A stretch of DNA of 64,000 nucleotides from Geotrypetes seraphini (Eukaryota; Chordata; Amphibia; Gymnophiona; Dermophiidae). The position numbers and the translations under genes are program-made. Location of the stretch: NCBI RefSeq assembly GCF_902459505.1, contig NC_047084.1:308775963-308839962 (forward strand), written 5' to 3'. Within the stretch, counting starts at the first letter, position 1. The number at the start of each line of letters is the position of its first letter. The notes below the pieces were generated by a model. That model did no database searches. It had not been told where the DNA came from and saw only the letters and a program-made list of their open reading frames with translations. This document shows, piece by piece, positions 22,208 to 32,057 of the stretch.

Positions 22208-22760
22208 CAGTGGTGCCTCACACAACGAACTTAATTCGTTCCAGGAGCAAGTTTGTTATGCGAAAAGTTCGTTATGTGAAACGTGTTTTCCCATAACAAT
22301 ACATGTTAAAAAAAATAATTCGTTCTGCAGCATAAAATATGCTAAGATGACATAAAAAAAGATAAATTTGTCAAAATGGTGAAAATGGTGGTCTTGCTGA
22401 GGCCAAACTCTTTGACGAGGTCACACTGTTTTACCCCACATTCACTCCTTCTAATTATTTCCCCTTTCATTTCAACAGAAATCACCTTCCTGCTTTTTTT
22501 AGAAGCCATGATATATAAAAAATATTGAGTTTATCTTAAAAGGACGACTGTATACAGTGAGAGAGGGCAGTTAAGCGCAGTGACTAACGACTGCCTGCAG
22601 TGCCTGCGCGGAAGGATGCAATACATCGGCAGCTCGGGCGACTTCGTTGTATGAAACGAAGTTCGTTGTGTGAAACGAAGTTCGTTGTGTGAATCAAGAC
22701 ATGAAGTTCGTTGTGTGCAGCGTTCGTTGTGCGAGGCGTTCGTTATGCGAGGCACCACTG
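22208..22760 (-). mobile_element. Tigger/pogo-type DNA transposon, internally deleted
   Basis: Terminal inverted repeats CAGTGGTGCCTCACACAACG and TTCGTTATGCGAGGCACCAC(TG), flanked by TA on both sides (22206-22207, 22761-22762), which is the Tc1/mariner-pogo target. The minus strand from about 22509 keeps the start of a transposase: MASKKSRKVISVEMKGEII, then CDLVKEFGLSKTTIF, a CENP-B-like helix-turn-helix. The rest of the transposase is gone. The right end carries several internal copies of ACGAAGTTCGTTGTGTGA. Confidence 0.9.
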
Positions 22761-22934
22761 TAAATGGAAAATATAGACCAATATTTTTAAAAAGCAGTTA
22801 AGGGCAAAATACATATTTGGAAATAACCAAGTTTTTAGTAGTTTGCAAAAATGCATATAGCAATTAAACTGCTTTAAAATTAAGGAACTTCATATCACCA
22901 ACATTCCACCTGCCCAAACAAGCATCCTCTAAAT

Positions 22935-23382
22935 CAGCGTTTTTCAACCTTTTTACACCTATGGACCATCAGAAATAAAAAAATTATTCTGTGGACCGGC
23001 ATCGGTCCGTGGACCAGCGGTTGAAGAACACTGGGCTAAGTCGTGGGCCAGACCGCACTCATCTCTACCCAATATCCACCCTAGACTCCACCCCCATAAT
23101 AGTACTAATTGCACCTTGCACGTCCCTTGCCTCATCTGGAAGCCTTCCCTCTGACGTTGCAACGTCAGAGAGAAGGCTTCCGGTTCAGGCGCAGGATGCC
23201 CGTAGGAGCCACTGCCAGTGGCTTTGTGCACCGAATCAGTGAGGAAGAGGGAGCTGGCTCGAAGATAACACCACATTGATCACACCGTGGACCGGCGGTT
23301 GAAGAACACTGTTTTGGGCCTGATGCACGTGCTGGCCCTGTGGACCAGCACTGGTCCATGGACCGGTGGTTGAAGAACACTG
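22935..23382. mobile_element. hAT-type element with 8-bp target duplication
   Basis: Ends CAGCGTTTTTCAACC and GGTTGAAGAACACTG; CTCTAAAT occurs at both 22927-22934 and 23383-23390. The ACCGGCGGTTGAAGAACACT-type terminal module occurs three times (near 23015, 23290, 23365), so the ends are internally repeated. A perfect-looking 44-bp hairpin around 23138-23182 (CTCTGACGTTGCAACGTCAG core) lies inside. No transposase. Confidence 0.88.
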
Positions 23383-23487
23383 CTCTAAATCACTCCAAAA
23401 TGCACCAAACACAACAGATGGCATCTATGACAATATTGCAAAGGGACAACTGGATTTGACAATGCCATTTCCTAAAGCTGCTAAGAC

Positions 23488-23934
23488 ATGTCATATGGTG
23501 TAAGACAACTGAAACCTGAAATAGACAAGAGAATGCAGAAGAATCACTTTGGAGTAAAAACTCAAAGGAAAAAAAGGTTTTGGTCTTTTATGCTGGTTTC
23601 TGCCCATAATTACTTCACAGCTGCAGATTGGCAACAGCAAAATTTGAGGATGATGCTATATGCTGTCTATGAACTAGATACAGCTTAAGCAGTGAAGGGA
23701 TTCAGCTCAGTACCTCACCAAAACCTTTGAGAGGGAAGCAAGAACATGGAGGGGCAATGGGACTTCTCTACAGCATCCCTGTAGGTCTCCTCTATGTACT
23801 TCTGTCTCCCTCAGCTCAAAGTCTGCTACTCTAGCCTCAAGAGATCGAACCCGTTCCCTGAGTGCTAGGAGCTCTTTGCACCAAGTACACACATATGTCC
23901 TCGCACCAACTGAGAAATAATAAACATGCAACAC
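23488..23934 (-). other. Possible CxxC coiled-coil ORF remnant
   Basis: At 23707-23934, minus, the translation has YVCTWCKELLALRERVRSLE followed by ARVADFELRETEV: a CxxC pair and a short Leu/Val heptad pattern. Similar Cys plus coiled-coil pieces occur in LINE ORF1 proteins, but I cannot assign a family. It could equally be part of the TIFA downstream region by position only. The remaining bases from 23391 to 23706 hold nothing I recognise. Confidence 0.25.
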
Positions 23935-24078
23935 TTAGTGCTAAAGACTGGATGGGCCCCATCTCACTGCTCAACTGCTGCCTGCATCTTAATATTGCGA
24001 TTTCTTTGTTACATTGCTAAGGGAGTGGGAATATGTACACTAAGATTGTTAGTGTATGTTAAGCTATTGTAATAAATT

Positions 24079-24084
24079 TTTATT
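24079..24084 (-). terminator. Candidate TIFA polyadenylation signal
   Basis: AATAAA on the minus strand, about 190 bases after the TIFA stop codon, in an A/T-rich setting. It is the nearest canonical hexamer in a suitable position; no T/GT-rich element was examined beyond it. Confidence 0.45.
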
Positions 24085-24271
24085 ATATTATTTTGTAATG
24101 TTATTGGTATGTTTCCCTCCAAGGATCTGGTAGACTATATTTCTAAGAGCTACCTGCTAATAGAGATGCCCTAATTACTTTTGTAGTCTTCTAATTGGTG
24201 CAAGAGCCTATAAATCAGAGGTCAGATCAGGCCAGGGATGGGCAAGGAAGGAATTAAAGTCAAAACTGAGT

Positions 24272-24912
24272 TTATGATTTTAAATGGTTGAAGTTAGCAT
24301 CTTCTTCCTTTATGTCCACTTCTTCATTTTCATCCACTTCTATTGGAGTGAGAGTCTTAGATGACAAGGTTAGTGATATTTCAGACTGGCTGACTCCATT
24401 TTCAGGTATGGGCTGCAGCAATGGCACAAACAGCATTTCCTGCAACAGAGATCGTTGAGCCAGCTCAAAGCAGGTTTCAAAATAATCAAGCGACTCCCCA
24501 TCTTCCCTCTCTACCAAGATCTGGAACTCCCCAAAGCGCAGTATACATTTGCGTGGCAGCTCAGTTTTATTGAGGTAGTCCAATTCCATGTTGTTCAAAA
24601 GAAGTTTGGTTCTTCTGCTCAAGTTCTTGATCTCGAAGCAGAGCTCAGAACTGTCAGGGTGTCTGAACAGTTGCAAGGCAAACTGGATCCGAGAAACTCG
24701 GGCATCCGACAGGACGTATCTACAGCTACCATTGTCACGGCCAAACTTAATCACTTCATCTGTCTTGAACCTGTCCTTTTTGAAAAGGGGAATGGCATGA
24801 AAGACTCGTTTTTCTGCTTGGAAAGGATGATAAACCTTCATAAGCAGGCAATTTACTGTCTCCTCAGTCTCAGTCTTTTCAAAACTGGACATAATGGCAA
24901 GAGACCCAGGTC
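24272..24912 (-). CDS. TIFA: TIFA, TRAF-interacting protein with FHA domain (coding exon)
   Basis: A 206-residue cytosolic adaptor; CDS from ATG 24892 to TAA 24272. In mammals ALPK1, activated by bacterial ADP-heptose, phosphorylates TIFA Thr9; FHA domains then bind that phosphothreonine on neighbouring molecules, TIFA polymerises, TRAF6 is recruited and NF-kB is activated. Here the start MSSFEKTETEETVNCLLM keeps Thr9 in the human register. The FHA domain runs from about residue 45 to 115 with KFGRDNG, ARVSRIQFALQLF and FEIKNLS, holding the Gly-Arg, Ser-Arg and Lys-Asn phosphopeptide-binding positions. GEFQILVEREDGESLDYFET closes it. Near the C-terminus TPIEVDENEE keeps the PxExxE-type TRAF6 site; about 14 residues beyond it make the protein longer than human TIFA (184 residues, as I recall). 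The exon is bounded upstream by a pyrimidine tract and CAG acceptor (AG ends at 24913), leaving 20 bases of 5' UTR, the human arrangement. Confidence 0.96.
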
Positions 24913-25540
24913 CTGAAGGAAAAGGTAAAAAAAAAAATGCAGTTTATTAAAACAAACAAAAAAAAACAACCACCCCTCCCACATACACACAACAGAACCT
25001 GACTGACTAGTCAGATAGCAACAATCTTACTTTTCCTGATATCTAATGCACTCTCTGCAGATATGAACTGAGTACACAGTAAAAGCATGTTGATTTAACA
25101 TTTACTGCAGTCATCTCTTCATTTAAATCTTTAATAGCATTTTAAACAAGTAAAACATAGTATTAAAACAATTTTACACATCTTCCTCTCTCTTTAGCAG
25201 CCACTTAAAACCTACTACCAGCCCACTACACTCACTGTCTCATTGAATGGAAGAAAACTGTTCCAAGCACTTAGCAAGAGACATGAGTGGGCCCACAGCC
25301 AAATTACGGCATAGAAAAACTGGGCATGTGTCTTGGGCCTAAAGGTTTAAGAGGACCTTGTCAGATGTACTCAGGATTCAGAAAACTAGGACTGACAACT
25401 GTCTGGATTTTTTATGGATTCTGAATATTTGTAAATTAGCTGTCTCAAAGCCAGAAGGACAGCTAAGTGTGTGAATATTTTTCAGAGCTTAATTCTCTAA
25501 TATTGCACCTGTGATAAAATCCAGCCAATGGGAAAGAAAG
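24913..25540 (-). other. TIFA intron, proximal part
   Basis: Starts with T-rich tract and CAG on the minus strand, a standard 3' splice site. The rest is A/T-rich sequence with no element I can name. By inference the intron runs to 41135. Confidence 0.6.
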
Positions 25541-25900
25541 ACTAAGTTCTTACCTCGATAATCTTCTTTCCTGTAGACAGGTGCAGAGATCCTGAACACC
25601 TCGGTAGACACCCCTGAACTGCATGTTCCTTGCAGAAGGTATCATTTTCTCAGTTCCACCTCCTTCCACAGAGGGCATCTCACCTGGGCTTAGTTGCTGG
25701 TTCTAATGGCCCTAGTATGCAGATCTAGTGCATTTGAAGATAGGCAGGTCCCACAAGCTTCCCATTCATCCAATCTTGCTGGTACAGGGCCCAATCACTC
25801 TGGAAGATCCGGAACACTTTGGGCTTACAGCATGGCTCTTGAGCATGCACCACTAGCGCACAAAAGATAACCGGAGGTGGTTATAACTCTCCTCTAAGAA
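25540..25900. mobile_element. Possible terminal part of a DIRS-like fossil (second lineage)
   Basis: AGTTCTTACCTCGATAATCT and TTTCCTGTAGACAGGTGCAG resemble the ends of a second DIRS-like lineage. Assignment is by resemblance only; the coding fossil at 26960-28640 may belong with it. Confidence 0.35.
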
Positions 25901-25934
25901 ACCAGCAAAAGGCAGAGGCTTGGAAAATGTTTAG

Positions 25935-26061
25935 AGCAGGGTTGTGCAACGTCAGTCCTCAAGGGCAACAATCCAGTCAGGTATTCAGAAATTCCACAAT
26001 TAATTTTCATGAGATCTATTTGCATGCAAATTAATCTCATGCATATTGTTTGGGAAATCCT
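25935..26061. mobile_element. Old hAT MITE remnant
   Basis: Diverged relative of the MITE at 19636-19808: CAATCCAGTCAGG, AATTTTCATGAGATCTATTT and AAATCCTGAAAACCTGACT occur in the same palindromic layout. The right end is cut off by the CR1 that starts at about 26062. Confidence 0.6.
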
Positions 26062-26393
26062 GAAAACCTGACTAGGGGACACTATGAAATTACAGTGAAA
26101 TACTTTTAAAACCAATAGGAGGAAATAACTTTTCACTCTAAGAATAGATAAGCTCTGGAAAAGCGGATAGCGTAGCTGGTTTTAAGAAAGGTTTGGACAA
26201 ATTCCTGGAGGAAAAGTCCATAGTCTGTTATTAAGACATGGGGGAAGCCTCGGCTTGCCCTGGATCAGTAGCATGGAATGTTGCTACTCTTTGGGTTTTG
26301 GTCAGATACTAGTGACCTGGATTGGCCACTGTGAGAACAGGCTACTGGGCTTGATGGACCATTGGTCTGACCCAGTAAAGCTATTCTTATATA
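26062..26393 (+). mobile_element. CR1 LINE 3' end
   Basis: Plus-strand CR1 tail: ACTTTTAAAACCAATAGGAG, GATAGCGTAGCTGGTTTTAA, GAAAAGTCCATAGTCTGTTA, GCTACTGGGCTTGATGGACC and an AAGCTATTCTTAT end. It matches 43494-43787 in the same order. 5'-truncated. Confidence 0.85.
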
Positions 26394-26534
26394 CAATCTG
26401 GCTTGTACAAAAAAACTAGATTCCTGGAAAGCAGTCCTAAAATAAGAAGGGAAGGATTCAAGACTGTATAATGAACTCCCTACAAGCTGTCTGGCAACCA
26501 TAGGAAAATAACCCACTACTTCAGGAATAGAATG

Positions 26535-26945
26535 TGATTGTACAAGAAGGCTACAGTTACCGAGAGATTATATCCAAAACTGGTCAAGGTGTGTCACCAG
26601 CTCGGGTACTGAAATTCTGCAAGCGCTTTGAAGAGTCTAGAAATCAAAAACAAGGCTGAAAGGGGCCAGAAAAATGTTACAACACATCAGACTGGTAGAA
26701 AGATAGAGAAAATAGCTCTACAGAATCGGAAATTAACTGCTACTGCCATCAATAAGTCACTGGCCGAAATAGGGGTGTTGATGTCAGTCTGGACAGTTTG
26801 TCGGAGACTAATGAAAGCAGGCCTGAGAGTAAGGATTCCCAGAAAAAAGCCCTTCCTCAACGCAGTTCAGCATCGTAAACGTTTGAATTGGGCTAAAGAG
26901 CATGCCAGGTAGACAACAGAACAATGAAAGGTGTTATGGAGATTT
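26535..26945 (+). pseudogene. Tc1-like transposase N-terminal fragment
   Basis: The translation gives YREIISKTGQGVSPARVLKF, then TGRKIEKIALQNRKLTATAI, KSLAEIGVLMSVWTVCRRLM, LRVRIPRKKPFLNAVQHRKR and LNWAKEHAR. This is the bipartite helix-turn-helix DNA-binding region and linker of a Tc1/mariner transposase. A frameshift and stop separate the first segment from the second, a TAG follows EHAR, and the DDE catalytic domain and both ends are missing. Dead fragment. Confidence 0.88.
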
Positions 26946-26959
26946 AGGTCTCATTGCTC

Positions 26960-28640
26960 CAGTCCTCTGTGCCTTTCTTGGACAAGATGAAGTATAAGGA
27001 GTTGACCGCCTGGGCTCGATTCATCATTGGGGACTGGTGCTACGGCATGAATGTCAAGTCACTGAAGCGTGGCTTGGACCTTAGTCTCCTATTCCGGACT
27101 CTAGAAACAGATCCAGAGGGATTAAAGTACTCTATCTTGTGCCCCTCTCATAATGTCCAGCCGCCCATAGGTCTGTGAAAATCTGTTCCCATGCCCTCCA
27201 AAACACTGTCAACCGTCCCTCAATATGTAGAGATTCAGCTCCTATGTTGGCATCATTGGGACTTTTTGGAGGAAGGGTTGATTCGAGACCCAGAGGTCTG
27301 CTGGCGTCTGGGATTGTCATAGCGCTATCTGCACTCTTGGAAAAATCTCTAGGTGGAGCAACTCGAGTTTATTTGGCAAGCCCAACGAGAGAGATGACAA
27401 TTACTTCACCCCCTACCCCCAGAGGGGGCAGCAAGGTCTGCTGTCCAATAACGACTTAGGGCAGCGATCTGCTACTTTGGCTGGGGCTGCTACTTTGACC
27501 ATGAGTTTGTCTAGGCCCCTGCCAAAAAAGCATCTATCCTTTGAAGGGTAGTTTGCTTCAGGTTGCTTTAAAAGCTGAATCTCTGGCCCACTGTCAGCAT
27601 CCTGCAAACAAGAGAGACTGCATATGCCGAGATATAGCCCAGGACCCCGAGAGGGTCATAAAAGGCATCCACCACATAATCCACTCCTTCTAGCACTAGC
27701 TGGGGGCAGACATCCTCCTCGTCCCATCACAGTCTCATGGGACAACCCGTGCAGCAAACGACGGTGCCACTGCTGCTGTGATGTCCAAAGATAGTACCTC
27801 AAACTGTTTCTTCAAGCCCATGGCCACCCTGCGATTCTGTGCATCCATCCTCCTTCATTAGGGAGGGCTGTGCGCTTGGGGATTGGAGCCACCACAGAGT
27901 CCACCTTCAGCTGATCAAACAGCTTTTGAGTCTCCAGAGCCATAGGATAAAGCCTGGATCAGGCTTTCGCTATCTTTAAAGAGCCTTCTGGGGTCTCCCA
28001 CTAACTGTACACTGAGAAGTGGAAGGTTGTACTTCTAGTTTCAATTCCTTGACCACATCCACAATAAAATGGTGGGCCAAAGCAGACTTAAATTGCTGGC
28101 TTATGGAGAGGTCATCACCCTGATCAAGGGCCACAAAGACATCCTATTTGACAGAACCAAAAATGGAACTGGAGTCAACCAGGACTGATCCAGAGCCCCG
28201 AGATAAAGGAGGCATGGAATCTGACTGCCTTCTCAGCCAGTCTGGGTCTTAGTGGTCTCTGGCACTGGGAACCAATCACTTGCCCCTGAAGTGAAGACAC
28301 TGTGGCGTACTGTCTGCGCAGCACGGCCCGGGTTCGTTGAAACGCTCTCCACATGAGATGGACAAATTCCATGGAGAACCCTTGCAAAGAGGCAAAAACC
28401 AACCCTTAATGGACTTATGGCGTGGCGTTTGTGGGTTCCATGGACTCTATGTACTTGCGCTTTGCACATTTGCCAGTTTCGGGCACTGGGCAGAATTTTC
28501 TTTACATCTTCCAGACCCAGGATGGTTATTCAGCCCTGGAAGACATGGATGGGGGCTGAGCTCGAAGCTCCCGTTCTCTCCTCGCGTGCGCCACGGCACA
28601 TGGTAGATGGATGCTCCACTGGCAATCCAGTGCAATGACA
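26960..28640 (-). mobile_element. DIRS-like retroelement fossil (second lineage), gag to RT start
   Basis: Antisense. Around 27180-27250 the translation IEGRLTVFWRAWEQIFTDLW is the segment that precedes RT in DIRS-like elements. Around 27890-27960, LYPMALETQKLFDQLKVDS followed by VVAPIPKRTALP is gag-like. The region is heavily broken and both ends are uncertain; it is unlike the lineage at 9908, 19817 and 30085. Confidence 0.5.
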
Positions 28641-28649
28641 CATGAATTC

Positions 28650-28752
28650 ATGTTAGCACATACTAAGCAGGCTGTAGTTTTTCGGCTAGCGCATGATAAA
28701 CAGTCACGCGCGTTAAAGCCGCTAATGCAGCTTCGTAAAAGGAGCCCTAAAT
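28650..28752. mobile_element. MITE fragment (foldback type)
   Basis: Carries CGGCTAGCGCATGATAAA, GTTAAAGCCGCTAATGC and TTCGTAAAAGGAGCCC, the half-element pattern seen complete at 38782-38903 and in pieces at 37916-37962 and 51113-51212. Ends and target duplication are not clear. Confidence 0.45.
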
Positions 28753-28769
28753 ATACCATCAAAATCTAA

Positions 28770-28930
28770 CTCACATCAATTAACACCCTCCCTTATACCT
28801 AAGAATTGTTTTTAAGCAGAATAAATCATAAAATATTCCCTCCCCACCCTGGACATGTATGAACAAAGGGAGAAAATAATATTCATTCTGCACAATATTC
28901 TGTTAATGGCTTTGATGATGCGATGTGGGC
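28770..28930 (-). mobile_element. Possible L1-like LINE 3' UTR remnant
   Basis: CTCCCCACCCTGGACATGTA, CAAAGGGAGAAAATAAT and CTGTTAATGGC align with 56230-56310 (CCCACCCTGGATGTGTATGA and CAAAGGGAAAAATCAAC). Both look like antisense 3' UTRs of the same LINE family, tentatively L1-like. Confidence 0.4.
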
Positions 28931-29039
28931 CGGCCTACCAAAGGCCCCGAGGTTGGCTCATAAAATCACGGTTGAACTACTGCTTAAGGGCAGCTGTGTG
29001 CCAAAGTTAAAAGCACACAGAGCTGCCGCTGGCCTAAAG

Positions 29040-30084
29040 AGAGGAAACATTTGCTGGAGAGGGAAGGAGGGAAGGGAGAAGGAGTACTGCTAAACAGGGG
29101 AGGAGGAAAATAGGAAGGAAACAGCGGGCAGGGAGATTAGAGGAGGGGAAGGAGTCAGGATGGAATGGAGAGATCAGATGAGGGAAAGGGGAGAGAGAGG
29201 AATGAGAAAGTAGAGAGAGATTGATGCTGGGAAGGGAGTCAGATGAGAAATAAGGAGAGAGGGACAAAGATGCTAGATCTGATGTAGGAGAGATAAAAAT
29301 GAAGAGAGGAGAATGAATCATGTAAAAAGGAGAGAGGGGTGCACAGGCTGGATGGAACGGGGCATAGAAAGAAGGCAGATACCATATGGAAGGGGGAGAG
29401 GGCAGACAGTAGATGGAAGGGGCAGTTGCTGTATGGAAGAGAGTGAAAAGATGATTAAAGCAGAAACCAGAGACGACAAAAAGGTAGAAAAAAATAATTT
29501 TATTTCTATCTTGTGATTGGAATATATCAGATTTGAAATATGTATCCTTCTAGAGCTGATGTTAGACTTAACTGGGGAGTGCAAAGCCCAGGCAGTGCTT
29601 CTTTAGCTTCTAGCTGGCTTAGAGCTCTCTCTGACCAGGGGGTAGTTGCCCTAGTTGTACTCCCCTAACACCATTCCTGCCATGTGTGACTGCGGTATTC
29701 TGTTAGCATGATATTTGTGTAGCATTGTGTAATAATTTGGCTTATTCAGTTTTCTTTATAGTAGAGAGGATATATGTGAAGGGGAGGGGAGACGGGTTTT
29801 TTTGTTGATCCTTGTCCTGTATTATTTGTATTTATAAAATGACAATTGTACAGAATATTGTTTCTTTTTATACTTTAATAAAATATGTTCAATATAAAAT
29901 CATAACTATTTGAGGCTTATGCAGATGGGATCAGATGGTTTGCGGGACTGAGCTCGCGGGAACGGAGTGGCGATGGGGTTTTAAAAAATTTCAGTCTTAG
30001 TAGTTTGCCAGTCCACAAAATAATTATTTTATTTCCGCCGGTCCATAGGTATAAAAAGGTTGAAGAACACTGCTCTAGACAAGG
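29040..30084. mobile_element. hAT-type composite, purine-rich interior
   Basis: A long AG-rich stretch (29040-29480) is followed by GACAATTGTACAGAATATTG and an A/T segment, also found at 59610-59650. It ends at 30035-30079 with CCGGTCCATAGGTATAAAAA and GGTTGAAGAACACTG, the same terminus as the element at 22935-23382. The left end was not found. Confidence 0.5.
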
Positions 30085-30417
30085 AGTTGAGTCCTTGAGA
30101 ATGGCTCGACCTGGACCTTCACACTCTAGACAAGGAGTCTAGTCCTTGAGAGTGCCTCGATCTCAATCCCTACACTCTATGCACGGACCTGAGTCTGGCA
30201 GAGTGATTCGAGACATCTCGTCACAAGGACCTGAATCCTTTTTGGTGTCTCGTCCTTGACCTCCAGTTGTTAGCCCTTCTTCCTCACATAAGGTGTTGCC
30301 CTTTTCGAGGCATAGGGCGAGGTCTCCTCGACATTCATCTTCCAGGTTTGACCTCCCTCGGTCATGAGACCATGATTCAAAGCACTGCTCTCTGCATTTA
30401 CTGTCGAGGTACACATC

Positions 30418-30745
30418 ATAGAAACATAGAAAGATGACGGCAGAAAAGGGCTACAGCCCATCAAGTCTGCCCACTCTTCTGACCCACCCCATCAAGTCTG
30501 AGTGCTAATGACCCAGTTCCTTAGCTCGACCCCTGTAGGGATCCCACGTGGATGTCCCATTTATTTTTAAAGTCGAGCACGCTTGTGGCCTTGACCACCT
30601 GCACCGGAAGTTTGTTCCAGTGATCTACTACCCTTTCTGTGAAGAAATACTTCCTGGTGTCACCATTAAATTTCCCTCCTCTGAGTTTGAGCGGGTGCCC
30701 ATCGAGCCCCAGGTCCTCCTCTCGAGACAGGTCTCGATTCTCCAG
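30418..30745 (-). mobile_element. CR1 LINE 3' end nested in DIRS fossil
   Basis: 3' end at TAGAAACATAGAAAGATGAC, followed by GACGGCAGAAAAGGGCTACA and, read on the minus strand, the C-terminal ORF2 residues LRGGKFNGDTRKYFFTERVV, DHWNKLPVQVVKA and VLDFKNKWDIHVGSL. It matches the end of the CR1 at 10779-12117 closely. 5'-truncated, frame open over the short part kept. Confidence 0.88.
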
Positions 30746-31085
30746 GCATGGAGGCTCTTTGAGGCTTCCACCTTTTTTGTCGAGGGTATCTGTTGTGCCT
30801 GCGAGGCATTCAGTACATTCTTTTCCTGATTCAGATCTCAGGTATAAGTACTCCAAGGAGGCTTCCTTCTCGCTCTCAGTGAGGTACAACGGCTCGAAGT
30901 CACGAGCTCTGCCTTAATACCGGGCTCCTATTCTTCAGGATCTGGACATCTTGTTGCAGTCTGATTCCAAGCACTCCAAAGTGTATTCGGATGACTCTTC
31001 TATGTTTCCTTCTCTCGAGGAGTCTTTCATATTGTCCATTTCTGGTCTTCTTCCTCACACATTCCACGGGCATTTTGAACCACCA

Positions 31086-31230
31086 TTGGTCCTGCCGGGG
31101 GGGGGGGATGTATCGGACGTCGGGGGGGGGGGGGGCATCAGGCTTTCAGGATGGGGACAGACCTTCAAGGGGGACAGGCAGACCTTCAAGGGGGAACAGG
31201 ACTTCAAGGGGGACAGGCAGACCGAAGGGA
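31086..31230. repeat. G-rich minisatellite
   Basis: Two poly-G runs (near 31098 and 31125) followed by repeats of ACAGGCAGACCTTCAAGGGG. The same motif family recurs at 63780-64000. Strong G-quadruplex potential. Confidence 0.75.
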
Positions 31231-31438
31231 GTGAAAAAGCTATAAAATAAACCCACTAGCGTGTCAATGTGTTGAGAGGAAGAGGTGGTCTGGGAAATTC
31301 TGCTGAGAAAACTCCGGGTCCATTTCCACCCCCCAGTTACCCTAGTCCACTCCACTCAACTGGTTCACATACTGAGTGGGTCTTTGGGTGTTGTTCCTGG
31401 GATCTCTTTCAGTGGTTTGTCAGTATCTCCTTGTGGTG

Positions 31439-31578
31439 AACGGAGAGTCGGGACAGCGCACGGAGAGTCGGGGCAGTGCACGGAAAGTCAGGGAGGGTGA
31501 ACGGATAGTCGGGACAGCGCACGGAGAGGCGGGGCAATGCACAGAAAGTCAGGGAGGGTGAACGGAGAGTCGGGGTGG
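31439..31578. repeat. 62-bp tandem repeat built of about 21-bp subunits
   Basis: Two full units and the start of a third of GAACGGAGAGTCGGGACAGC, GCACGGAGAGTCGGGGCAGT, GCACGGAAAGTCAGGGAGGG; each 62-bp unit is itself three variants of an ACGGAGAGTCGGG subunit. Confidence 0.85.
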
Positions 31579-31735
31579 CCAGGAGGGTTGGGCCCATGTG
31601 CCTCAGGCCGCGCCCCCAGGTGGGACCTAAGGCTCCAGGGCCTATTCTGATTGGCCCACGCGCCTTAGGCCCCACCAGTAGGCGGAGCTTTGGGACGGAT
31701 GGGCCAATCCGGCCTCATTCCGTCGTTGGCTGCCT

Positions 31736-32057
31736 GCCGGACAGGCGGGTTTGGCTCCCGTCTGTCCGGCCAACTACCAAAGGTACGGGGAAGGGGGGTG
31801 GGGTTGTCGTGGGGGTCGGCCAGGGGGGTCGCGGGTCAGCTGGGGGGGCGGTCGGAGGTTCTTGGGGGGGGGCGGTCGTTGGAGGGAGGGGGGTTTGCGT
31901 CGAGGGCAGGAGGGCCTGGGATCCCTCCTGCCCGTAATGTAGTGCGGGGTGGGGGTAGGGGGTCGCCGTAGCCAGGAGGGTTTGGGCTCCCTCCTGGCCC
32001 GATATTGTCGGGGAGTTGGGGAGTCGGCCGGGCAAGAGGGCTTGGGCTCCCTCTTGC
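31736..32057. repeat. Series of four hairpins with TTGGGCT-type loops
   Basis: Hairpins at 31736-31770, 31904-31933, 31971-31998 and 32032-32057. Each has 9-14 bp GC-rich arms such as GCCAGGAGGG/CCCTCCTGGC around loops TTTGGCT, CCTGGGAT, TTTGGGCT and CTTGGGCT. The last three start about 61-67 bp apart. Arms differ between hairpins with changes on both sides that keep pairing. Confidence 0.8.

Noticed and set aside
31736-32057. CRISPR-like array of regularly spaced repeats
   Set aside because: Repeat units are not identical, spacing varies, no cas genes exist, and the context is vertebrate.
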